Positions 1-8,311 of a stretch of 64,000 bases of DNA are shown piece by piece. The translations under genes were made by a program, and so were the position numbers. The DNA is from Haloterrigena salifodinae (GTDB lineage: Archaea > Halobacteriota > Halobacteria > Halobacteriales > Natrialbaceae): positions 1,116,001 through 1,180,000 of the forward strand of contig NZ_RQWN01000002.1 in assembly GCF_003977755.1 (NCBI RefSeq). The letters run 5' to 3'. Position 1 is the first letter of the stretch. Every line of letters begins with the position of its first letter. Below the pieces are notes generated by a model, which saw nothing but the letters and a program-made list of their open reading frames with translations, had not been told where the DNA came from and did not search any database.

Positions 1-118
1 GGACGCCGTAGTCGGTCTCGATCTCCGCGAAGAGATTCGTGTCTCCGAGTCGGAGGTGATCGCCCTCGGTCGCGCCGAACAGTTCCGCGTACTCCTCGCG
101 GGGGAGGTCGCGGCTCAT
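1..118 (-). CDS. ureC: Urease subunit alpha, N-terminal fragment (runs off the window)
   Basis: Only the first 39 codons are present, read leftward. They start [15 protein letters not shown] and continue [16 protein letters not shown], the conserved opening of the urease catalytic subunit, which hydrolyses urea to ammonia and carbamate at a dinuclear nickel centre in the cytoplasm. The ATG overlaps the ureB stop codon (ATGA), so the two are translationally coupled. The active-site lysine and histidines lie outside the window. Identity is firm from the N-terminus and its position behind ureB; the rest of the gene and any ureA or accessory genes would lie to the left. Confidence 0.93.
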   Translation of the reverse strand, partial: MSRDLPREEYAELFGATEGDHLRLGDTNLFAEIETDYGV

Positions 119-525
119 TCGTCGCCCTCCGTTGTTTCGTCGACCGCCGGATCCGCGATGTAGCCGCGCTCTCGAGCGCGCTCCATGGCGCGCGTTTTCA
201 CGGCGTCGTCGTCGAGGTCGCCCTCGACGAGGCCGCCCATGCCATAGACGGTGCGGTCGCCGCCGATCGCGACGAGGTCGACCTCGCGTTCGCAGCCGGG
301 TTCGAATCGGACCGCGGTTCCCGCCGGAACGTCGAGTCGCATCCCGTAGGCGGTTTCACGATCGAACGCGAGCCCGGGGTTGATCTCGAAGAAGTGAAAG
401 TGCGAGCCGACCTGCACGGGTCGATCGCCGGTGTTCTCGACGGTCACCGTCGCGGTCTCGCGACCCTCGTTGAGTCGAACCGGCTCCTCGGCCGGGCGCA
501 GTTCGCCCGGGACGAACTCGCTCAT
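115..525 (-). CDS. ureB: Urease subunit beta
   Basis: The 136-residue protein is the small structural beta subunit of urease. It opens with [20 protein letters not shown] and has the family core [15 protein letters not shown] (about residues 42-56) and [17 protein letters not shown] (about 73-89). Length is slightly above the usual 100-120 residues because of an acidic C-terminal tail. The gene overlaps ureC by 4 bases. It is divergent from the urea transporter operon about 1 kb away, so uptake and hydrolysis of urea sit together. A TATA-like run on the minus strand near 608-618 could serve as its promoter. Confidence 0.95.
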   Translation of the reverse strand: MSEFVPGELRPAEEPVRLNEGRETATVTVENTGDRPVQVGSHFHFFEINPGLAFDRETAYGMRLDVPAGTAVRFEPGCEREVDLVAIGGDRTVYGMGGLVEGDLDDDAVKTRAMERARERGYIADPAVDETTEGDE

Positions 526-1342
526 CGATCGATCACGTCGGTCCTCGAACCGACAGCCGTGCGAAAACGATAGCTCATCACGACGCCAGATAGGCGGACG
601 AACAACGTAAATAGATCCGTGGATGACAATACTTGCTCAACTAATTTCGAGGTTCTAGCAGAAGGTGCACGAAACCGGATTATACAAACTTCGGTTGATA
701 AATGACCCACAAGGACCGAATATTCGTTCGATTATTCGCTCGCCCACGCGGATCGACACCCGCCTTCGGCGTCGTCCGCGGCACACAGGTCGATCCGCCG
801 TTGCGGTGTCGCCCTACGGTCATCGCCGAGCCGATTCTTCGTCCCCGACCGCCAAACGGCCGCTCGAGTCGTCGTCCCCGATGATCCGCTCGGAACTTGA
901 CGAGTCGGCAAAATAATACGGGATTGAGAATCGAATACGACATCGTTATCATAAAACGGTATCGGCGGTCGCGAACTGACGGCGCAACGCGGCGACTCGA
1001 GAACGGTGCCCATTCGTCGAGCAATATCGAGATGGTCCAACGTTCACAAACATCGTTACGGTAGAAGTCGTCGCATTCTATTTCGGTTCGAATGTGAACG
1101 TTTGCTAAATTCGAGCGTAGAGCCGGAGCACCGTCGAAATATCTCGGATTTCCGGAACCGAACGAGGACATAATATCCGATTCTGAGAGGTTCGTGTTGG
1201 AGAAATATCGTCGGTAACGACCTGCTCTGGAGCCTTCAGTGAAACCCCCCGTTCGTCGATCTGCGGAATATCGCTCTTCGACGCCGCTATTCGATGAATT
1301 CGGCGACCGTTTGCAGCTATACGCGGGAGAAATCGGATATTC

Positions 1343-1377
1343 GTCCGAAGTACTAGGGACTACAGTCCCATTTCGGA
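1343..1377. promoter_or_regulatory. Nested inverted repeat upstream of the urt promoter
   Basis: Outer arms TCCGAA (from 1343) and TTCGGA (ending near 1377) enclose an inner perfect palindrome GGGACT-AC-AGTCCC at 1356-1369. The inner copy sits about 60 bases before the TATA box at 1432. This could be an operator for a nitrogen regulator or, less likely, a terminator hairpin; no regulator can be named from the sequence. Confidence 0.45.
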
Positions 1378-1431
1378 TGATTACCCACTACCCGAGACAA
1401 CTATAGCGATTGTACTCTCTTGAGATAACCC

Positions 1432-1438
1432 TTTTATA
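1432..1438 (+). promoter_or_regulatory. TATA box of the urt operon
   Basis: TTTTATA stands in a locally AT-rich stretch. An archaeal start site about 25 bases downstream would fall near 1461-1463, just 4-6 bases before the ATG at 1467, so the transcript would open almost leaderless on the first small ORF. Confidence 0.6.
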
Positions 1439-1466
1439 CCTGCTCTATTTTCAAGCACTCAGACAT

Positions 1467-1556
1467 ATGATCGGACAATCGTGGTCCATTAGACGAGATA
1501 CGTCCGGGAAGGACCAAGGAACTCGACCGACGGCCGACAGAGGGCAACTGAGATGA
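1467..1556 (+). CDS. Possible 29-residue leader peptide 1 of the urt operon
   Basis: ATG at 1467 opens a 30-codon frame starting MIGQSWSIRRDTSGK that ends in TGA at 1554-1556. That stop overlaps the ATG of the next small frame (ATGA), which in turn overlaps the urtA start. The start lies 29 bases after the TATA box, as expected for a leaderless haloarchaeal mRNA. The peptide matches no family I know. It may be a real leader that couples translation to urtA, or a chance frame; the chained overlaps favour the former. Confidence 0.45.
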   Translation: MIGQSWSIRRDTSGKDQGTRPTADRGQLR

Positions 1557-1606
1557 GCGCACCGACCGATCCGACGGGTGCGACCGGCGCCGGTGATCGC
1601 ACGTGA
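1553..1606 (+). CDS. Possible 17-residue leader peptide 2 of the urt operon
   Basis: ATG at 1553 begins a 17-codon frame, MSAPTDPTGATGAGDRT, ending in TGA at 1604-1606. It overlaps the previous small frame by ATGA and the urtA GTG start by GTGA, so ribosomes finishing here could restart at urtA. Its composition is threonine-, glycine- and alanine-rich with no recognisable domain. The GGTGATC ribosome-binding site of urtA lies inside it. Confidence 0.4.
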   Translation: MSAPTDPTGATGAGDRT

Positions 1607-2871
1607 CCGGACGTCAGTGTTCCCGACGCGACGTTCTCGCCGGAGGCTCCGCGAGCGCCCTCGCCGGACTCGCCGGCTGCGTCGCGGAAGGCGGCCTCGT
1701 CGGTCTCGGCGACGGCTCGAGCGGGCCGACGGTCGCCATCCTCGAGGACCGCTCCGGGACGTTCGCGCTGACGGGGACTGCCAAGTACCGAACGACGAAG
1801 CTGGCCATCGAGGAGATCAACCGCGACGGCGGGATCCTGGGCGAGGAGATCGACGTCTTCGCCCCGGACCCGCAGTCGGACAACATGCGCTACCAGGACC
1901 TCTCCCGGTACGCGATCTACCGGGAGGACGTCGACGTCATGTGGGCCGGCTACTCGAGCGCGACCCGGGAGGCGATCCGGCCGATCGTCAACGAACACGA
2001 GCAGCTGTACTTCTACACGACCCAGTACGAGGGCGGCGTCTGCGATAAGACCGTCTTCCCGCTGGGCGCGACGGCCCGCCAGCAACTCGGCGCGGTCGTC
2101 CCCTACATGATCGAGGAGTACGGCGACGAGATCTACACGATCGCCGCGGACTACAACTTCGGCCAGCTGTCGGGCGACTGGGTGAAGATTATCGCCGAGG
2201 AACACGGCGCCGAGGTCGTCGGCGAGGAGTACATTCCGCTGAGCGAATCGCAGTTCGGCTCGACGATCAACGACATCCGGGCGGCCGACCCCGACTTCGT
2301 GATGTCGATGCTCGTCGGCCAGGACCACTCCTCGTTCTACGAGCAGCGGCTGGCCAGCGGGCTCACCGACGTCCCGATAGGGACGTCGACGAACATGGCA
2401 CAGGAGCGCGAACACCTCCGGATCGATCCGCCCGCGCTGGAGGACGTCTACGCCGGCGTCAGCTACATGGAGGAGCTGCCGACCGAACGCAACGAGGCGT
2501 TCGTCGAGCGCTACTACGACCGCTGGGACGACGCCGAGTACATCAACCAGGAGGCTCAAAACAACTACTTCTCGGTCTACCTCTACAAGGAGGCGGTCGA
2601 ACGCGCGGGCACGTTCGATCAGGAGGCGGTGATCGAAGAGCTCGAGAGCGGAATCGAAGTCGAAGCGCCGGAGGGCGACGTGACGCTCGATCCGGCGACC
2701 CACCACGTCGAACACAACATGCGAGTCGCACATGCGGACGAGACCCACGAGATCTCCTTCGACGACGAGCGGACGATCGAACCGTCGTTCCTGCACGATG
2801 TCGGCTGTGATCTCACGAGCGAGGCCGAACAGACGCAGTACGAACCGGCGGACTACTACGAGGTGATCTGA
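1603..2871 (+). CDS. urtA: Urea ABC transporter, substrate-binding lipoprotein
   Basis: The 422-residue protein is a type I periplasmic-binding-fold (Leu/Ile/Val-family) receptor of the UrtA branch, predicted to bind urea outside the cell. Residues 1-26 form a haloarchaeal Tat lipoprotein signal: CSRRDVLAGG with the twin arginines, then a lipobox ending LAGLAGC. The mature part carries ILEDRSGTFALTGTAKYRTT and MWAGYSSATREAIRP, typical of UrtA. The GTG start is chosen because GGTGATC at 1592-1598, complementary to the 16S 3' end, lies 4 bases upstream and because it puts the Tat signal at the N-terminus. It is first of five urt genes, beside urease. Confidence 0.9.
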   Translation: MTGRQCSRRDVLAGGSASALAGLAGCVAEGGLVGLGDGSSGPTVAILEDRSGTFALTGTAKYRTTKLAIEEINRDGGILGEEIDVFAPDPQSDNMRYQDLSRYAIYREDVDVMWAGYSSATREAIRPIVNEHEQLYFYTTQYEGGVCDKTVFPLGATARQQLGAVVPYMIEEYGDEIYTIAADYNFGQLSGDWVKIIAEEHGAEVVGEEYIPLSESQFGSTINDIRAADPDFVMSMLVGQDHSSFYEQRLASGLTDVPIGTSTNMAQEREHLRIDPPALEDVYAGVSYMEELPTERNEAFVERYYDRWDDAEYINQEAQNNYFSVYLYKEAVERAGTFDQEAVIEELESGIEVEAPEGDVTLDPATHHVEHNMRVAHADETHEISFDDERTIEPSFLHDVGCDLTSEAEQTQYEPADYYEVI

Positions 2872-2873
2872 CC

Positions 2874-3755
2874 GTGGCGACACCGGAACTCCTGAACCTC
2901 GGCTTCGAGTTCGTCGAGATCTTCGCCTTCATCGTCCTCGCGACGGTGGGGCTGGCAGTGATCTTCGGCATGATGGGGATCATCAACCTCGCTCACGGCG
3001 AGTTCATCCTCGTCGGCGCCTACGCGACCTCCTTCGCCGTCGCCGCTGGCCTGCCGCTTGCGGTCGCAATGGCCGTCGGCGTCGTCGTGACCGCCGCCTT
3101 CGGACTCGTCCTCGAGCGACTCATTATCCGTCGCCTCTACGGACGGCTGCTCGACTCGATGGTCGTCACGTGGGGGATTAGCCTCGTGATGATACAGCTC
3201 ACCCGGATCGCTTTCGGCAACACCGCGCCCGGCGTGGGGATCCCGTTCGGCCAGCTCCCGGTCGTCGACGGACCGACCTACTACCTCGTGCTCGCGGTCA
3301 TCGCGGTCGGCGTGCTCGGCGGGCTGTACGCGCTGTTCACGTGGACCGACTTCGGCGTCCGCGCACGCGCGACGATGCAAGACGAGGAGACCGCCCGCAG
3401 CATGGGCGTCGATACTGACCGGATGTACATGGCGACGTTCGCCATCGGTTCCGGGCTCGCCGGTCTGGCCGGCGCGCTGTACGCGCCCGTGATGACCGTC
3501 ACGCCCGAGTACGGGACCAGCTTCCTCGTCGAGTCGTTCGTCGCCGTCGTCGTCGGCGGCTCCTCGGTCCTCCTGGGCACGATCCTGGCAAGCGGCTTCC
3601 TCGGCACGATCAACGCCGCGTTCACGAACCTCGCCGGGACGTTCATGGGACAGGTCGCGATGCTGGTCGCCGCCATCGTCGCCATCCGCCTGATGCCCGA
3701 CGGGATCACCGGACTGCTGTCCGACCTCCGCGAGAAGTGGGGTGAGAGCGAATGA
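2874..3755 (+). CDS. urtB: Urea ABC transporter, permease UrtB
   Basis: This 293-residue inner-membrane permease is of the LivH/UrtB type. The protein is hydrophobic throughout, with about eight predicted membrane segments. It opens at a GTG two bases after urtA and carries the family signatures GMMGIINLAHGEFILVGAYA (about 30-49) and RARATMQDEETARSMGVDT (EAA-like loop that contacts the ATPases, about 163-181). It forms the channel together with UrtC. The next gene overlaps it by 4 bases, so the cluster is a single operon. Confidence 0.92.
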   Translation: MATPELLNLGFEFVEIFAFIVLATVGLAVIFGMMGIINLAHGEFILVGAYATSFAVAAGLPLAVAMAVGVVVTAAFGLVLERLIIRRLYGRLLDSMVVTWGISLVMIQLTRIAFGNTAPGVGIPFGQLPVVDGPTYYLVLAVIAVGVLGGLYALFTWTDFGVRARATMQDEETARSMGVDTDRMYMATFAIGSGLAGLAGALYAPVMTVTPEYGTSFLVESFVAVVVGGSSVLLGTILASGFLGTINAAFTNLAGTFMGQVAMLVAAIVAIRLMPDGITGLLSDLREKWGESE

Positions 3756-4858
3756 GCGTCGACTCGAGCAACGGGCCGCTAGCCGGCCTCCGCCGGCCGT
3801 TCGAAGGGCCGAACACGATGGGGAACACCCCGAGCTTCTGGCTCGGTTTCGTCGCCGCCGTGGCCGTCCTCGCGGCGCTGCCGATCCTCTTCGGTTATTA
3901 CGCCGCCGAGATCGGCGCCGTGTTCCTCGCGTACGCCCTGCTGGGCGTCAGCCTCGCGTTCATCTGGGGCTACTGCGGAATCCTGAGCTTCGGCCAAGTG
4001 GCGTTCTTCGGCATCGGCGGCTACGCGTTCGGCGTCGTCGCGATCAACGTGCCGACGCTGACCGGGGCGACGCTGGGGCTGCTGGCCGCGATCGCCGTCT
4101 CGACGTGCTTCGCCGCCGCGCTGGGCTACTTCATGTTCTACGGTGGCGTCCGGGACGTCTACGTGACGATCTTAACGCTCGTCGTCGCGCTGGTCCTCTA
4201 TACGTTCATGGGCCAGACCGCCGGCGGCGAGTGGGCGATCGGCGACGCCCGCCTCGGCGGGTTCAACGGGATGAGCGGCGTCCCCGACCTCGGGATCGGA
4301 ATCGGTTCGACCGGCCTCGAGATCGGAATTGTCGGCCACTACTACGTGACGCTGAGTGCACTCGTGGCGACCTATCTCGGGCTGCGCGCGCTGGTCAACA
4401 GCCGGTTCGGGTACGCGATGGTCGCGACCCGCGAGGACGAGAGCCGGACCGAGATGTTCGGCTACAACACGACGTTCATCAAGTTCGCCGTGTTCACGAT
4501 CGGCGGCGCGATCGCCGGCCTCAGCGGCGTTCTGTTCGCGACGCAGAACAACTATATCGATCCGAGCGTCTTCGGCATCACCGCCGCCGCCCTGCCGGTC
4601 GTCTGGGCCAGCGTCGGCGGCCGGACCTCGCTTCTCGGCACCGTCGGCGCCGCGCTCGCGATCCAGTTCGTCGACTATCAGCTCGCGCTCTCGGGCAGCG
4701 AGTGGGCGCTGGTAATCATCGGCTCGCTGCTGGTGTTCGTCGTCCTCGTGATGCCCGAGGGAGTCGCGCCGCGGCTCCGCGATCTCGTCGTCAACTACCG
4801 CTCGTCCGAGCCGACGCCGGCGGACGCGCCGGCCGGCACTGAGGAGGTGAGCGACTGA
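3752..4858 (+). CDS. urtC: Urea ABC transporter, permease UrtC
   Basis: This 368-residue LivM-type permease is the second membrane half of the urea transporter. It has the diagnostic stretch LAFIWGYCGILSFGQVAFFG (about 69-88) and the cytoplasmic loop NSRFGYAMVATREDESRTEM (about 213-232) that couples to the ATPases. Its start ATG overlaps the urtB stop (ATGA) and its TGA shares a base with the urtD ATG. The soluble N-terminal 25 residues and acidic C-terminus are usual for haloarchaeal versions. Confidence 0.92.
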   Translation: MSVDSSNGPLAGLRRPFEGPNTMGNTPSFWLGFVAAVAVLAALPILFGYYAAEIGAVFLAYALLGVSLAFIWGYCGILSFGQVAFFGIGGYAFGVVAINVPTLTGATLGLLAAIAVSTCFAAALGYFMFYGGVRDVYVTILTLVVALVLYTFMGQTAGGEWAIGDARLGGFNGMSGVPDLGIGIGSTGLEIGIVGHYYVTLSALVATYLGLRALVNSRFGYAMVATREDESRTEMFGYNTTFIKFAVFTIGGAIAGLSGVLFATQNNYIDPSVFGITAAALPVVWASVGGRTSLLGTVGAALAIQFVDYQLALSGSEWALVIIGSLLVFVVLVMPEGVAPRLRDLVVNYRSSEPTPADAPAGTEEVSD

Positions 4859-5634
4859 TGGGGACCAGTGATCCGACCGTCATGACGACGCAGGCCGTCG
4901 ACGAGACCGGCGAGGGAACCTCGCGGATCCTCCAGACGCGGAACCTGCGAAAGGAGTTCGGCGGCCTCACCGCGACCGACGACGTCGACTTCGCGCTCGA
5001 GGAGGGGGAACTGCGCTGTCTCATCGGCCCCAACGGCGCGGGGAAGAGCACCTTCCTCAACCTGCTGACGGGCCAGCTCGAGCCCACGGCCGGGAAGATC
5101 TATTACGACGGTCACGACGTCACCGACCTGCCCTCGTACGAGCGGGTCGATCGCGGCATCAGCATGAAGTTCCAGGTCCCGAGCATCTACGAGGGGCTGA
5201 CCGTCGCACAGAACCTGCGGATCCCGCTCCAGCAGGTCGCCGACGGCGACGCGTTCGAGGCGCGAACGCGCGAGATCCTCGAGCGCTTCGACCTGCTTAC
5301 CGAGCACGATATCGTCGCCTCGAACCTCTCGCACGGCCAACAGCAGCGACTGGAGATCGGGATGGCGATGGCGCTGGAGCCGACCCTCATGTTGCTGGAC
5401 GAACCGGTCGCCGGCCTCTCTGTCGAGGAGACCGCCGAGATTGCCGACCTGCTGCGGGAGATTTCGGATGACGGCGTCGCGCTGATCGTCATCGAACACG
5501 ACATCGACTTCGTCGAATCGATCGCGGATCGCGTCACCGTCCTCGATCAGGGCTCGATCTTCCGCGAGGGCACCGTCGAGGCGGTCAAGAGCGATCCCGA
5601 AGTCAAGCGGATTTACCTGGGGGAAGATCACTGA
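4858..5634 (+). CDS. urtD: Urea ABC transporter, ATP-binding protein UrtD
   Basis: The 258-residue ATPase of the LivG/UrtD type has Walker A GPNGAGKST (about residue 59), an ABC signature in LSHGQQQRLEIG, Walker B LMLLDEPVAGLS and the switch histidine in IEHD. It powers uptake by the UrtBC channel from the cytoplasmic side. The start chosen overlaps the urtC stop by one base; an internal ATG 8 codons later is also possible because the first 20 residues are not conserved. Confidence 0.92.
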   Translation: MGTSDPTVMTTQAVDETGEGTSRILQTRNLRKEFGGLTATDDVDFALEEGELRCLIGPNGAGKSTFLNLLTGQLEPTAGKIYYDGHDVTDLPSYERVDRGISMKFQVPSIYEGLTVAQNLRIPLQQVADGDAFEARTREILERFDLLTEHDIVASNLSHGQQQRLEIGMAMALEPTLMLLDEPVAGLSVEETAEIADLLREISDDGVALIVIEHDIDFVESIADRVTVLDQGSIFREGTVEAVKSDPEVKRIYLGEDH

Positions 5635-6332
5635 TGCTCGAACTCACGAACCTGCGCGCGTCGTACGGCAAGACACCGATCCTCCGCGGCGTCGACGTCG
5701 CCGTCGACGAGGGAGAGATCGTCGGCATCATGGGGAAAAACGGCGTCGGGAAGACAACACTGATCAAGGCCGTCGTGGGCCTGCTCGAGGCCGACGAGGG
5801 CACCGTCGTCTTCGACGGCGAGGACGTCACCGACGAACCGGCCGACGTCCGCGCCCGCCGCGGGATGGGCTACATTCCGCAGGGGCGGGACGTCTTCCCC
5901 GAGTTGACCGTCGAGGAGAACCTGCGGATGGGCGAGACGATCAACGAGGGTGACGACCGCCTGCAGTACGAGGCCGTCTACGACTACTTCCCGATCCTCG
6001 AGGAACGCCGCGACCAGAAGGCGGGGACGATGAGCGGCGGCCAACAGCAGATGCTCGCGATCGGGCGCGCGCTGATCGGCAACCCCGAGCTGCTCCTGCT
6101 TGACGAGCCCTCCGAGGGCGTCCAACCCTCGATCGTCCAGGACATCACGCGAGACCTGCGGAGCGTCAACGAGGAGCTCGGGACGACGATCTGCTTCGTC
6201 GAACAGAACCTCCACGTCGTGCAAAATCTCGCGGAACGCTGCTACGCCATCGACAAGGGAGAGATCGTCGACGAACTCGGTCCAGACCGCCTCGAGTCCC
6301 GCGATGCGGTGACGGAGTATCTGGCGGTGTGA
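5634..6332 (+). CDS. urtE: Urea ABC transporter, ATP-binding protein UrtE
   Basis: The 232-residue LivF/UrtE-type ATPase pairs with UrtD. It has Walker A GKNGVGKTT (about residue 34), signature MSGGQQQMLAIGRAL, Walker B LLLLDEPSEGVQPS and switch FVEQN. EPSEG with IQ/VQPS is typical of UrtE rather than LivF. Its ATG shares a base with the urtD stop. It ends the operon and converges on an HTH-CBS gene. Confidence 0.92.
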   Translation: MLELTNLRASYGKTPILRGVDVAVDEGEIVGIMGKNGVGKTTLIKAVVGLLEADEGTVVFDGEDVTDEPADVRARRGMGYIPQGRDVFPELTVEENLRMGETINEGDDRLQYEAVYDYFPILEERRDQKAGTMSGGQQQMLAIGRALIGNPELLLLDEPSEGVQPSIVQDITRDLRSVNEELGTTICFVEQNLHVVQNLAERCYAIDKGEIVDELGPDRLESRDAVTEYLAV

Positions 6333-6374
6333 CCCGCCAACTCGAGCGTCGACGAGGGGACCCGCCAACTCGAG
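6331..6374. repeat. 16-bp direct repeat at the end of urtE
   Basis: GACCCGCCAACTCGAG occurs twice, at 6331-6346 and 6359-6374, with a 28-base period. The first copy overlaps the urtE stop codon. It looks like a small tandem duplication in the convergent intergenic gap. Confidence 0.75.
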
Positions 6375-6384
6375 GACTGACCGA

Positions 6385-6924
6385 CTAGGAGAACCGCGAC
6401 GCGATGTCGGCCTCAGTGATGATCCCGACCGTCTCGCCGGCCTCGGTGATCATCACGGCCTTGTAGTGTTCGAGCAAGTTACTGATCTCGTCCAGCGTCG
6501 CGTCCTTCGACACCGTCGGGAAGCTCTCGCTCATGTGCTCCTCGACGGGCTCGTCGCGGGCCTCCGAATCGAGGTGGACGAGGTCGCCCTGGCTGATCGA
6601 ACCGACCGGAATGCCGTCCTGGATGACGGCGAGCTGGGAGTAGGCCTCCTCCTCCATCTTCCGAGCGGCTTCTTTGACGGCGTCGTTGGGTGCGACGTTG
6701 ACGACGGCCTTGTTCATCAGGTCCTCGGCGCGGACGACGTCGCTCTCGGCCTTCTCGAGGGCGTTGACGATGCGGCGCAGCGTCGAGAGCCGCGGGTCGA
6801 CGTCCCCACCCTCGATTCGGGCGATCAACGGCTGGGAGACGTCGGCCGTCTCCGCAAGTTCGCTCTGGGTCAGCCCGAGTTCGGTACGGCGCTGGCGCAG
6901 ATCCGCGGGCGTCGGAAGTTCCAT
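6385..6924 (-). CDS. HTH-XRE / tandem CBS-domain regulator
   Basis: The 179-residue protein joins an XRE-type helix-turn-helix (about residues 5-55, with LTQSELAETADVSQPLIAR) to two CBS domains (about 62-118 and 125-179), which usually sense adenine nucleotides or S-adenosylmethionine. It is probably a ligand-responsive cytoplasmic transcription regulator; the target is unknown. The start MELPTPADLRQRR is preferred over the ATG three codons upstream because it is the family's usual N-terminus. It faces urtE tail to tail, so its link to urea uptake is positional only. Confidence 0.85.
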   Translation of the reverse strand: MELPTPADLRQRRTELGLTQSELAETADVSQPLIARIEGGDVDPRLSTLRRIVNALEKAESDVVRAEDLMNKAVVNVAPNDAVKEAARKMEEEAYSQLAVIQDGIPVGSISQGDLVHLDSEARDEPVEEHMSESFPTVSKDATLDEISNLLEHYKAVMITEAGETVGIITEADIASRFS

Positions 6925-7587
6925 ACGGATCAATAACTGCGGGTTATCAAAAATACTTTGGTTGGGTGACTGTCCGAAGTAAGATGGGTGCGGAGTTCAC
7001 GCATAAATTCTATCCTTACTGTGAATCTTGTCGAACGTCTTGATCGCCGAGACAGCCATTAAAGATTCTGCACCCCCGTAGACTCGCTACGGAAGTTTGC
7101 TGGTTCCGAACGTCGCGGGACCTTGTCGCCGTGGTTGTCCTTGAACCACTCGTTCTGGACATCAACGTCGTCGCTATCCGTATCGCGACTGTGAGCTTGA
7201 GGGTCGACGACGCACACTCGCATGAGCGCCCGTGAATTGACTGAACAACGCTGAGAGGTTCACGATGATTGACTACGAGCTGTTGTCTCGCAAGCGTATT
7301 GACGAGGATTTGAGTGTAAGATACTCCAAGTATGATTGGATATTCACACGCGCAGACTCATCAGGGAAGACGGGTTCGCGTCTACCCTCGAGCACGGGTC
7401 GACTTCTTCATCGAGTAGTCGGACAAATCCGGCCCAACAATGGTATTTCTTCTCTTGTTTTGCTTCCCCATAACAATGTCATGCGTAGTATGGGATTTAG
7501 ACAGTTCTAAAACCGGAACGGTCGCCGCCATGGTGATTACCGGCCGACGCCGTCGATTGACGGCGGCAGTCAGCAGCCAAGGCGCGC
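6925..7587. other. Intergenic region with no recognised gene
   Basis: About 660 bases with lower GC than the surroundings. A minus-strand frame from an ATG at 7223 to a TAA at 7059-7061 (54 codons, reading DVDVQNEWFKDNHGDK in its middle) and a plus-strand frame at 7265-7510 are open, but neither matches a family I know. The mixture of coding-like short stretches and stops resembles decayed insertion or accessory DNA. No terminal repeats were found. Confidence 0.4.
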
Positions 7588-7941
7588 TCAGTCCTCTTCT
7601 TCCGTCTCGATGATGTCGACGACCGAGAGGGGAACGTCACGCAGCGCGCCGCCGACCTCGCTCTTGGCGATTCGGGAGGCGTGTTCCTCGCTGTCGGCGT
7701 TGTACACTTCCATCTCGAGGGCCAGCCCCACGAGCGCGGTGTCGGCCGCGATGAAGGCCGAGTCGAAGGGTTCCCCGCAGGCGGGACAGCCCGTCGCGCC
7801 GACCTCGACTTCGACGTAGTCCATGTCTTCGCTGTTGAGTCGTTTCCCGGCTTCGCTGACGGCGACGCCGATCGCGTCGTCGATCTCTTCGACGTCACGA
7901 ACGAGCCATGCGGCTTCCATCGCGACGAGATAATTGCCCAT
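7588..7941 (-). CDS. DUF555 / UPF0212 family protein
   Basis: A 117-residue cytoplasmic protein of the archaeal UPF0212 (DUF555) family. It starts MGNYLVAMEAAWLVRDVEEI and contains GATGCPACGEPFDSAFIAAD, whose CxxC may bind metal. The frame is open for another 58 codons upstream to 8115, but that extension is arginine- and proline-rich and unlike the family, so the ATG at 7941 is used. Function is unknown in the family. Confidence 0.88.
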   Translation of the reverse strand: MGNYLVAMEAAWLVRDVEEIDDAIGVAVSEAGKRLNSEDMDYVEVEVGATGCPACGEPFDSAFIAADTALVGLALEMEVYNADSEEHASRIAKSEVGGALRDVPLSVVDIIETEEED

Positions 7942-8311
7942 ACGTGGTGGTCGTCCCGGGGGGTTTCCTGTCTTGCGGTTCGTCGCCGGCAGATGACCGC
8001 GTTCTCGAGCCCGGTTCGTTCTCGACGGATTCGCGACGAGCACCGGGTGCGGAGCGTCCGCGGTGGCGCGCGACCGCCGCGGGCCGGGTGCGCACGTGAG
8101 CCGAATCGTTCCCATAAGTTACGAGAATTGACCGAGTCGATTGCCGCCTGCATAGCCGTACATCGACTCGAGTACGCCTCTATTTGTCCGCTCTACAACT
8201 TCAATTGAATCGCAAGCAGGCGTCGACCTAATTCCTGCCGGTCGATCGTTATAGTCAACTAACTACAAGAAGGCTTATATATACCCGTCGTCTGGCCATG
8301 GCTGAACGTCG
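7942..8311. promoter_or_regulatory. Divergent intergenic region with TATA box for the small ORF at 8312
   Basis: The region separates DUF555 from a small rightward gene. TTATATATA at 8275-8283 lies about 30 bases before the ATG at 8312, a good haloarchaeal promoter with a very short leader. Apart from that I see no gene or clear repeat here. Confidence 0.5.

Larger units (their letters stand above)
526..1466. promoter_or_regulatory. Long AT-rich intergenic region between urease and urea transporter genes
   Basis: About 940 bases separate the divergent ureB and urt genes, and base composition here is clearly more AT-rich than in the flanking genes. I see no convincing gene: the ORFs present lack codon bias and conserved motifs. 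It contains an inverted repeat (AACGTTCACA at 1039-1048 and its complement at 1093-1102), a nested palindrome at 1343-1377 and a TATA box at 1432-1438. Its length suggests several regulator sites controlling nitrogen genes, but that is inference. Confidence 0.6.

Noticed and set aside
1489-2883. 464-codon open frame antisense to urtA
   Set aside because: It mirrors urtA in a GC-rich genome, has no family motif and an R/V/D-heavy composition typical of shadow frames.
7942-8115. 58-codon upstream extension of DUF555
   Set aside because: Not conserved in the family and of shadow-like composition; MGNYLVAME is the normal start.
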